From: CAWDPQ01 sp049642465
Lineage (GTDB): Bacteria; Acidobacteriota; Vicinamibacteria; Vicinamibacterales; 2-12-FULL-66-21
Assembly (NCBI GenBank): GCA_049642465.1
Contig: JBAROV010000025.1
Coordinates: forward strand, 1 to 9,053
Length of the DNA stretch: 9,053 nucleotides
Reading direction: 5' to 3'
The notes beneath the pieces were generated by a model. The model worked only from the letters and a program-made list of their open reading frames with translations. It ran no database searches and was not told the origin of the DNA. The translations under genes were made by a program, and so were the position numbers. This document shows, piece by piece, positions 1 through 5,915 of this stretch (the first letter of the stretch is position 1; the number at the start of each line of letters is the position of its first letter).

Positions 1-569
1 GCCCACGAGAGGCCGGTGAAGCTCGCCGGGGCGATGCCCAGCACGGTGAAGGGGCGAACGTTCAGGGTAATGAGTTGTCCGACCAGCGCGGGGTTGCCAC
101 CAAACCGCCGCTGCCAATAGCGGTAACTGAGCACCACGGTTGGCGCGGAGGATGTGGCGGAATCGTCGGGACGCGGAAACTCGCCAAACGCCGGAGAGAC
201 CCCAGCCAGCGCAAAATAATTCGGCGACACGATTTCGACCCAGGTTCGCTCGGGGGTCTGTCCGCGCGCGCTCACGTGCGCGGGTGTCGGCATGTACGCC
301 GCAAGATCGGTCAACGTGCCCGCCGTCTTGCGGTAATCGAGATAGTCAGGATAGGAGTGGCCGTACGGCACGTCGATCGCGGCACTGCGCTGCATCACGA
401 TCACGAGACGCTCGGCGAGGGTGACGGGGAGCGGCTGCAGGAAGAACGCGCTCACCATCGAGAAGAGGCTGACGCTGACCCCTATGCCGAGGGCCAAGGT
501 CAGGACGGCGACCGCCGTGTATCCCGGATGCTTTCGCAGGCTTCGGAGTGCGTGTCGAAGGTCCTCCAT
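1..569 (-). CDS. MacB/FtsX-type ABC transporter permease, ADOP-like (partial, C-terminus outside window)
   Basis: This reading frame is open from an ATG at 569 to the window edge and gives 189 complete codons. The N-terminus (MEDLRHALRSLRKHPGY) is followed by one hydrophobic helix at about residues 18-44 (AVLTLALGIG core, ending FFLQPLPV). An extracytoplasmic part follows, with the YWQRRFGG and TVLGIAP motifs typical of the MacB periplasmic core domain. The start with a short amphipathic stretch and no ATPase domain matches the acidobacterial duplicated orphan permeases (ADOP), which are normally about 800 aa, so roughly three quarters is missing here. A GGAG ribosome site at 576-579 lies 6 nt before the ATG. 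The substrate cannot be told. It is divergent from the PAS-LuxR gene, and no ATPase partner is visible. The family call is firm; the ADOP subgroup is probable. Confidence 0.88.
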   Translation of the reverse strand, partial: MEDLRHALRSLRKHPGYTAVAVLTLALGIGVSVSLFSMVSAFFLQPLPVTLAERLVIVMQRSAAIDVPYGHSYPDYLDYRKTAGTLTDLAAYMPTPAHVSARGQTPERTWVEIVSPNYFALAGVSPAFGEFPRPDDSATSSAPTVVLSYRYWQRRFGGNPALVGQLITLNVRPFTVLGIAPASFTGLSW

Positions 570-788
570 CTTGGTCTCCAGGTGAAAAGTATTGCTCCGG
601 TGGGGCTTAGATGTACCTACGAATCGACAGGATGACTGTTCCGCTGGGTTCACCACGAGCCGTCGCAAATTACGCGAACCGTAACCAATGTCAAACTCGG
701 AATGGGCGGTTCGACTGCACGGGGCGCGTTTGCCCGATCGCGCAGGGGTAAATGCCCGGCACCCGTATTGCTGCCCGGCCGACTGCAA
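570..788. other. Divergent intergenic region, no clear element
   Basis: This gap separates the permease start at 569 from the preferred regulator start at 789. It must hold promoters for both genes, but I see no convincing -35/-10 pair and no strong inverted repeat. The stretch 702-788 is open in frame with the regulator, but its translation is arginine- and glycine-rich and resembles non-coding sequence. It may instead be the true N-terminus of the regulator. Confidence 0.4.
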
Positions 789-1481
789 ATGCGCGACTCG
801 GATCTGTTTGCATTGCTCGAACGGACCGCCGACGCCGCGTTTACGGTCGATCAAGAAGGTGTGATCCGATCATGGAACGCGGCGGCGGAGCGGCTGTTCG
901 GCGCTGCAGCGATCAGCGTCATCGGCCAGCCATGTGAGCACGTGCTTCAGGGCATGGATGCTACGGGCACGTGCGTGTGTACGCCGGAATGCGACGTCCG
1001 ACGGTGCGCGGTCGCGCACCACGGTATTCATGATTTCGATCTCGCCGTTCGCACCACAACCGGTCAGCGCTTGTGGGTAAACGTCTCAACGCTGGTATCC
1101 GACGACAAGTCCACCGGTCGCAGCTTGATTGTGCATCTTGCCCGTGACGTAAGCGCTGCCAGGAATCGCGAGGATCTCATTCGCTCCGCCGTCGTGTTTG
1201 CGCAACGGCTCATCGACTCGGCGGCGTCCGATTCCCGCCTCCCCCCCGTGACGCCGCTGACGCCGCAGGAGACACGAATTTTGCGGCTGCTTGCTGAAGG
1301 CCAATCAGCAGCCGACATCGCACGCTCCCTGCGCATCAGCCCTCGCACGCTGCGCACGCACATCCACCACGTCAATCGAAAGTTGCACGCACGCAATCGG
1401 CTCGAGGCCGTCGTTCACGGAATCCGGCGGGGCATCATCGCGGCGCCGCACTCGCGTCCGCCGAAGAAACGGCAGTCTTGA
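789..1481 (+). CDS. PAS domain-containing LuxR-family transcriptional regulator with cysteine cluster
   Basis: The product is a 230-aa regulator with a PAS sensor domain at about residues 4-124 (TADAAFTVDQEGVIRSWNAA is the typical first PAS segment) and a C-terminal LuxR/GerE helix-turn-helix at about 157-211 (LTPQETRILRLLAEG, then DIARSLRISPRTLRTHI). There is no receiver domain, so it is not a classical response regulator; ligand or redox sensing by the PAS domain is the likely input. The PAS domain carries five cysteines (C49, C62, C64, C68, C73) in a pattern that could bind metal or form disulfides. The start is uncertain: an in-frame ATG at 702 would add 29 residues of non-PAS character. 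I prefer 789 because it sits directly before the PAS domain, although neither start has a good ribosome site. It is divergent from the permease, which makes that gene a possible target. Confidence 0.87.
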   Translation: MRDSDLFALLERTADAAFTVDQEGVIRSWNAAAERLFGAAAISVIGQPCEHVLQGMDATGTCVCTPECDVRRCAVAHHGIHDFDLAVRTTTGQRLWVNVSTLVSDDKSTGRSLIVHLARDVSAARNREDLIRSAVVFAQRLIDSAASDSRLPPVTPLTPQETRILRLLAEGQSAADIARSLRISPRTLRTHIHHVNRKLHARNRLEAVVHGIRRGIIAAPHSRPPKKRQS

Positions 1482-1508
1482 ACTTCCAGATCCGCCGTTT
1501 CCTCCTCA

Positions 1509-3707
1509 TCATCGCGTCACCGCGGTTGCGGTATTCGAGTATCCCGACAGGCCCCCGGCGCCGACAGCTCGAACGCGGTAGGTATACGTCGTCTTCGAGC
1601 GCAGGCCTTCGTCGATGAAGCTCGTGGCAGTCCCCGCAACCTCGGCGATCTGCGCGAATGTCGTGCAGCCAATTCCACGACAGCGTTCGATGCTCACGGT
1701 GTCTTGATCACCGGTCATATTCGACCACTGCAGCGCGATTCGGCTGCGCGACAATGTGGTGGCCCTGAGGCCGGACGGAGCCAATGGCACAGGAAGCACC
1801 CCGCCGGCCGTAACGCTCGTGACGTTCGTGTATCCGGAATACCCACCCGAATTCCACGCCCGAACGCGGTACGAATAGGTCTGGCCAGCTCCGACGTAGT
1901 AGTCGGTAAACCTTGTTTGGTTCGCGGTCACGGCATTGATCTGCGAGAGGTTGGTGCAGCCCTGTCCGGTGCAGCGTTCGATGGTGAACTGCAGTTCGTC
2001 TGTGGAGTTGTCCGTCCAGGTGAGCGTGATGTAAGGTCCGTCGGCGAAGCCAGTCAGCCCGCTTGGCGCTGCCGGCGGCATGATGAGGGGTGTGGTGGCT
2101 TGCGCCGGTGCGGTAAACGCCGAAGCGCCTGCGGCCCCTACCGCCCTCACGCGATAGGTGTACGTCGTGCCGCCCGCGACGGCCTTGTCCTGGAAACCGG
2201 TCCCGTTCTCGCCGTACGTCCGTCCCACGAACGCGAAGTCTGTACACGCCGGACCAGTACAGCGCTGCACCTCAAAGCGGAGCTCGTTGTTGGAGTTGTC
2301 GCGCCAGGTGAGGTTCACGACATAGCTCGCCCCGGTAAACCCGCCAGTTGCCGTCAGCAGATCCGGAGCAGCAGGTGCGACATCCGGAAGTCCGGTTTCC
2401 TGATATCGAAGCGTCAGCATCTGGCCCTCGCCGAACACGAAGACCGTGTTGTCCGAGCCGACCTTCACCCCGATCCCTCTGCCAGAGTCGGTGAAGGCGA
2501 CCCACCGCTGCGTGCCGTCCGCGTCGTACTTCGCCGTCACCACACGCAGTGTGCTGAGGCTCCCACCACTCGGTCCAGGTCCTCCCTGACCGGTGACGTA
2601 GATCGCATCGAGCAGATCGATGGCAATGCTGTAGGGGATCTCGTTGTTGCTCGAGTGACCGTCGTAGGCATGCGACCAGAGCAGGTTCCCACCGGCATCA
2701 GTCTTCAATGTCATCCAGTTCAGGTACGGCATGCCACCAGTGACCTGATCGACACCGGCTGCTGCGATGTTGCCGCGAGAGTCCACCGCGATGCGCCACA
2801 CGAAGTCGCCGACGGGATAGGTTCTCGTCCACAGCGGCCTGCCGTTCGCGTCGAATTTGAGGATTGTCATCATGTTCGACGTAGCCCACGTCCAGCTGGA
2901 GGCCCCGGCGACTACCTCATCGAACGGTCCGACGGCGACGTCGTACGCCGGGCCGGCATCGCTCCGGACGTGACTCCAGGCGAGAGTCCCGTCTGCGTCG
3001 TAGGCAACCAACAGAAAACTCTGCGCCTTCATGCCAGCCAGGATGATGCGCCGGCCGTCCGGAGAGACAGCGAGGCTGAGCGGTTCGTCTGCGGCGTAGC
3101 CATCGCCGCCGCTGTCGAACGTACGAATCCAAAGCCTCCTGCCATCGGGCGCATACTTGACGAGCGCGAAGTCGAGCGTGGTGTTTCCGGTCGCATTGGT
3201 CAGCCAGAAGCGGCCAGCGACGTAGGCGTTGCCATCCGCGTCTGTTTTCACGCGAACCGTTTTCGCGAACGGACCTGGGATGTAGTCGCTCCAGAGTAGC
3301 GTGCCGCCGGCGTCATACTTCAACGTCAGAAACCCGGTCGGGTCCCAGGAAGAGCAGCAGATCGAGTAGCCCGTGACGACGACGTTACCAGCCGCGTCCG
3401 CAGCTATCCATGCGGGACGTATGCGCTCGGCGGGATCGAAGACGCGCTCCCACAGCAGGCGTCCATCGCGGTCGAGTTTCTTGGTCACGATCACGTCGCC
3501 GAGAACCGTGTAGCCCGTCTCGACTACCTCGTCCGATGGAGAAAGATCCATCGAGACGCCCACATATCGCGTGTCGGTCGCTCGCCACAGTTCGACGAGC
3601 GCCTGCGTGCCTTGTGCATTGAGCGTCGTCGGGCTCAGCGCGATGCCGAATGACACCGCGACTCCGATCGCGTCGCGCACCAGCCATGCCCGGCGCATTG
3701 CTCCCAT
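1509..3707 (-). CDS. Secreted protein with seven propeller-like repeats and three fibronectin type III domains
   Basis: The product is 732 aa. A signal peptide spans about residues 1-32 (MRRAW, then a hydrophobic run ending LNAQG). Seven repeats of the form KYDxxGxxLW follow, starting near residues 77, 130, 184, 235, 284, 335 and 393. Spacing of 49-58 residues resembles SBBP/delta-60 beta-propeller repeats and suggests a seven-bladed propeller. Three fibronectin-III domains follow at about 446-541, 545-636 and 642-732, each with TYxYRVRA near its end. Each also has an RCxGxxC motif (C483/C488, C579/C584, C676/C681). The start at 3707 is chosen because GGAGGTGGAG lies directly upstream; an in-frame ATG at 3749 would add 14 residues ahead of the signal peptide. 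Tandem stops (TGA TGA) end it. No C-terminal anchor or sorting signal is obvious. It is likely exported and binds a protein or glycan, but no enzyme motif is seen. Confidence 0.85.
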   Translation of the reverse strand: MGAMRRAWLVRDAIGVAVSFGIALSPTTLNAQGTQALVELWRATDTRYVGVSMDLSPSDEVVETGYTVLGDVIVTKKLDRDGRLLWERVFDPAERIRPAWIAADAAGNVVVTGYSICCSSWDPTGFLTLKYDAGGTLLWSDYIPGPFAKTVRVKTDADGNAYVAGRFWLTNATGNTTLDFALVKYAPDGRRLWIRTFDSGGDGYAADEPLSLAVSPDGRRIILAGMKAQSFLLVAYDADGTLAWSHVRSDAGPAYDVAVGPFDEVVAGASSWTWATSNMMTILKFDANGRPLWTRTYPVGDFVWRIAVDSRGNIAAAGVDQVTGGMPYLNWMTLKTDAGGNLLWSHAYDGHSSNNEIPYSIAIDLLDAIYVTGQGGPGPSGGSLSTLRVVTAKYDADGTQRWVAFTDSGRGIGVKVGSDNTVFVFGEGQMLTLRYQETGLPDVAPAAPDLLTATGGFTGASYVVNLTWRDNSNNELRFEVQRCTGPACTDFAFVGRTYGENGTGFQDKAVAGGTTYTYRVRAVGAAGASAFTAPAQATTPLIMPPAAPSGLTGFADGPYITLTWTDNSTDELQFTIERCTGQGCTNLSQINAVTANQTRFTDYYVGAGQTYSYRVRAWNSGGYSGYTNVTSVTAGGVLPVPLAPSGLRATTLSRSRIALQWSNMTGDQDTVSIERCRGIGCTTFAQIAEVAGTATSFIDEGLRSKTTYTYRVRAVGAGGLSGYSNTATAVTR

Positions 3708-3829
3708 GACTCCACCTCCGTCTCCAGCTGCTCGGGCAGCAGTTGTCACTACAGCACGTGGGCGGAAGAACTCTCAATGCACCGGCCGTCTCGCGCGCTA
3801 TGACGAATGTCGTAGGTAGTCGGGTGGCT

Positions 3830-3871
3830 TGAGCCCGGCAGCCAGCTCGGCTAGCATTCCGACCGGGCTCA
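3830..3871. promoter_or_regulatory. Inverted repeat between divergent genes (candidate operator)
   Basis: Perfect 9-bp inverted arms TGAGCCCGG (3830-3838) and CCGGGCTCA (3863-3871) are separated by 24 nt. The arm centres lie 33 bp apart, about three helical turns. The repeat sits between the divergent start codons at 3707 and 3902 and 18 nt before the GGGAGG ribosome site of the latter. A paired operator for one regulator is possible. A weak terminator-like stem is the alternative, but no T-run follows. Confidence 0.35.
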
Positions 3872-3901
3872 CGCAATCTGGTTCTATCGGGAGGAAGACC
3901 T

Positions 3902-4429
3902 ATGCTCCGACCAGTGGTCAATGCTTTCGTTGCAGCGCTGTTTGTTAGTAGCGTCGGGGCATACCAGGCGTCCGCAGCCGGCGAGCCACCGCTGATTCTC
4001 CGGCTGCCGGTCGACGATGCGTTCGTGACAAACGGGCTCTGCGGCTATCCTCTTGAGATTCGTACAACCGGGACGGCAGTCATTCACCTGTTTCCAACCG
4101 ACCTGTGGGATGAGCGCGTCATCATCACCGCACCGCAAACGCGGCTTCAATTCACGAACCTGTTGACGGGGGAATCGGTCTGGACGCCATCGGTGAACAT
4201 GGTCATGCAGATACCCCACGAAGACGGCACGGGCACGAAAACCCTGCGCGGCTTGCTGTGGCGCCTGGTGCTGCCGGGCGAGGGTTTGGTCACCGCGGAT
4301 GTGGGGCGGATCGATGTTCTCTTTACCTTCGACGATGCGGGCAACATCGTTTCCGAAGAACTCGTGTTCAGCGCCGGGCAACAGAACGGCGATTTTCTCG
4401 AGCAGACGTGCGCCGCCCTGGCGGGGTAA
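3902..4429 (+). CDS. Small secreted hypothetical protein
   Basis: I do not recognise this 175-aa protein. It begins with a signal peptide of about 25 residues: a positively charged start, hydrophobic NAFVAALFVSSVGA, then cleavage likely after QASA. The mature part is about 150 residues, rich in beta-forming sequence and without membrane segments. It has only two cysteines, C47 (GLCGY) and C170 (EQTCA), which could form one disulfide joining its two ends. A strong ribosome site (GGGAGGAAG, 3889-3897) precedes the ATG. The VOC-family gene begins only 25 nt after its stop, so the two are probably cotranscribed. Periplasmic or extracellular location is inferred from the signal peptide; the function is unknown. 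Confidence 0.8.
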   Translation: MLRPVVNAFVAALFVSSVGAYQASAAGEPPLILRLPVDDAFVTNGLCGYPLEIRTTGTAVIHLFPTDLWDERVIITAPQTRLQFTNLLTGESVWTPSVNMVMQIPHEDGTGTKTLRGLLWRLVLPGEGLVTADVGRIDVLFTFDDAGNIVSEELVFSAGQQNGDFLEQTCAALAG

Positions 4430-4454
4430 CTGGCGACGGGGAGTGGGCAAAACC

Positions 4455-4826
4455 ATGGAACTCGGCACGTTTTCCATCAGCCTGGCTGTTAAAGACCTTG
4501 GCGCTTCGAAACAGTTCTACGAGAAGTTTGGCTTCAAGGTCTTCGCCGGGGATGCCTCACAGAATTGGCTGATTTTGAAAAACGGCGACCACGTCATCGG
4601 ACTCTTTCAGGGCATGTTCGACAAGAACATCCTGACGTTCAATCCTGGTTGGGACAGCAACGCGCAGAGGCTCGCGAACTTCACCGACGTGCGCGAGTTG
4701 CAGCGTCAGCTGAAGGCGCAAGGCGTGCAGCTCGTGAGCGAGGCCGATGAGAAGACGACCGGACCGGCGAGTTTCGTCGCCGTCGATCCCGACGGCAACC
4801 CGGTTCTCGTCGACCAACACGTCTGA
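4455..4826 (+). CDS. VOC (glyoxalase/bleomycin-resistance fold) family protein
   Basis: This is a 123-aa single-domain protein of the vicinal oxygen chelate superfamily. The family pattern is visible: an opening strand (FSISLAVKDLGASKQFYEKFGFKV), a middle strand region (WLILKNGDHVIGLFQG), and a closing FVAVDPDGNPVLVDQH strand. The first metal-ligand position, often His or Gln, seems occupied by Ser in FSISLAV, so a glyoxalase I reaction is not supported. Many such short proteins have no assigned substrate. The start is the ATG at 4455, with GGGGAG at 4438-4443 upstream. The frame is open further 5', but that part overlaps the preceding gene and is not VOC-like. It probably forms an operon with the secreted protein before it and converges with the SDR gene, leaving only 23 nt between their stops. 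Confidence 0.88.
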   Translation: MELGTFSISLAVKDLGASKQFYEKFGFKVFAGDASQNWLILKNGDHVIGLFQGMFDKNILTFNPGWDSNAQRLANFTDVRELQRQLKAQGVQLVSEADEKTTGPASFVAVDPDGNPVLVDQHV

Positions 4827-4833
4827 GCGTCGA

Positions 4834-4849
4834 AGACTGACAGACTGAC
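4834..4849. repeat. 8-bp exact tandem duplication
   Basis: AGACTGAC occurs twice head to tail in the 23-nt gap between two convergent stop codons. It is a short tandem duplication with no evident role. No terminator hairpin is visible in this gap. Confidence 0.5.
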
Positions 4850-5674
4850 CTATGCCGGCTGCGCCTGCAGTTCGGGCTGCTGAATCGCCAGCGGCAGCCC
4901 TGGATCCATCAGGCCCATCCCGCCGTCTGCCGCGATCAGCTGTCCGGTGATCCAATTGGCTTCGGCCGAACACAGCAGCGAGACCACGTTGCCGATATCG
5001 CCGGGAGTTCCAAGGCGACGCATCGGCGTCCAGCCGTTCTTGTGATGGTCGCGGATCATCTGCACAACTGGGTCGGGCAGGGTGTTCAGCACGCTGTCTT
5101 CGATCCAGCCCGGGCTGATCGTGTTGACCGTGATGCCTCGTGGCGCGAGGGCGACGGCGAAGTACCGGCACAGCACTTCGAGTGCGGACTTCGCGGCGCC
5201 CATTGCGACCCACGATTGCCAGCTGCCGTATTTTCCGCCGGGTGCGTAGGTGATCGCGATGATTCGGCCGTTGTCCGGCATCAGCTTGTCTGCTTCGCGC
5301 ACGGCAACGAGAAAGGCTTTGGCCTGTGAGTCCATCGCCGTGTCCCACTGCTCGAGACCAATTGACATCGTCGGCTGGTAGAACGCGCCGACCTCGGGTC
5401 GGGCGTTGGCGATGAAGATGTCGAGCGAGCCGAATTCGTCACGGACGCGTTTGAACATGCGCTCGATCTGCTGCGGTTGACAAACATCGGCTTGAACAGT
5501 GAAGCCGTCGGCACCACGGGCCCGAATTTGCTCGACCGTTGCATTCGCGGCGGCTTCGTCTTTGACGTAGTTGATTGCCACGTGGACGCCCTGCTCCGCG
5601 AGTTTGAGCGCGATGCCGCGCCCGATCCCACGCGATCCGCCGGTGATGAGTGCATGTCTGGCTGTGATCGTCAT
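4850..5674 (-). CDS. SDR family oxidoreductase with atypical active site
   Basis: This 274-aa protein has the short-chain dehydrogenase/reductase Rossmann fold. It shows the TGGSRGIG nucleotide-binding loop at residues 11-18 and an acidic residue after beta-3 (QADV, 61-64). The usual NNAG is changed to ANAR (89-92). The substrate-side PGW lies at 188-190 and the closing DGG at 250-252. The family normally has YxxxK before the helix that packs at the dimer interface; here the lysine is K162 (GAAKSALE) but position -4 is Met158. Position -7, which carries Tyr in enoyl-ACP reductases such as FabI and FabL, is Trp155. The usual catalytic serine site reads ITYA. Overall order resembles FabL-type reductases, but activity cannot be assumed. 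GGAG (5684-5687) is about 9 nt before the ATG, and a possible -10 (TACAAT, minus) lies at 5720-5725. Confidence 0.88.
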   Translation of the reverse strand: MTITARHALITGGSRGIGRGIALKLAEQGVHVAINYVKDEAAANATVEQIRARGADGFTVQADVCQPQQIERMFKRVRDEFGSLDIFIANARPEVGAFYQPTMSIGLEQWDTAMDSQAKAFLVAVREADKLMPDNGRIIAITYAPGGKYGSWQSWVAMGAAKSALEVLCRYFAVALAPRGITVNTISPGWIEDSVLNTLPDPVVQMIRDHHKNGWTPMRRLGTPGDIGNVVSLLCSAEANWITGQLIAADGGMGLMDPGLPLAIQQPELQAQPA

Positions 5675-5719
5675 GCGCGTGCCTCCATTTCAAGCGTGCG
5701 GTTGCGGCCGAGGGCGGGC

Positions 5720-5725
5720 ATTGTA
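5720..5725 (-). promoter_or_regulatory. Candidate -10 element for the SDR gene
   Basis: TACAAT on the minus strand matches the sigma-70 -10 consensus at 5 of 6 positions and would place the transcript start about 40 nt before the SDR start codon. No good -35 hexamer lies at the expected distance, so the call is tentative. Confidence 0.3.
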
Positions 5726-5784
5726 GTGCGTTTTGGAGCCTGTCGCCATTGACGGTTGGATGGTCGGGGGGAGGGGTGTGACGA

Positions 5785-5814
5785 TTGTCAATCGACGATT
5801 GCGGATGGTAAGAT
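5785..5814 (+). promoter_or_regulatory. Candidate sigma-70 promoter of tRNA-Asn
   Basis: TTGTCA (5785-5790, 5 of 6 to TTGACA) and TAAGAT (5809-5814, 4 of 6 to TATAAT) are 18 nt apart, placing transcription start near 5821, about 20 nt before the tRNA. The -35 box lies inside a perfect 6-bp palindrome, CGATTG-T-CAATCG (5782-5794), and CGATTG recurs at 5796-5801, so a regulator may bind here. Confidence 0.45.
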
Positions 5815-5840
5815 TTGAGTTTCCTACCCGCGGCCCGTGT

Positions 5841-5915
5841 TCCTCAGTAGCTCAATGGTAGAGCATCCGGCTGTTAACCGGAGGGTTCCTGGTTCGAGTC
5901 CAGGCTGAGGAGCCA
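5841..5915 (+). tRNA. tRNA-Asn (anticodon GTT)
   Basis: A complete cloverleaf is visible. The 7-bp acceptor stem pairs TCCTCAG (5841-5847) with CTGAGGA (5905-5911). The D stem is GCTC/GAGC (5850-5853, 5861-5864). The anticodon stem TCCGG/CCGGA encloses loop CTGTTAA with anticodon GTT at 5873-5875. A 5-nt variable loop and T stem CCTGG/CCAGG with loop TTCGAGT follow. The discriminator is G5912 and CCA is encoded (5913-5915). The gene is intact although its 3' part appears to serve as the integration site of the neighbouring element, as expected when an element restores the tRNA 3' end on insertion. Confidence 0.97.

Noticed and set aside
75..635. 186-aa open frame on plus over the permease
   Set aside because: It is the shadow of the minus-strand permease, which has clear family motifs but is cut by the window edge.
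1482..1508. Bidirectional terminator between convergent genes
   Set aside because: The 27-nt gap contains no inverted repeat or T-run.
1704..3299. 531-aa open frame on plus, antisense to the fibronectin-III gene
   Set aside because: It lies entirely inside a well-supported gene with signal peptide and repeats, has an Arg-rich shadow composition, no domain, and no ribosome site of note. Long antisense frames are common in GC-rich genes.
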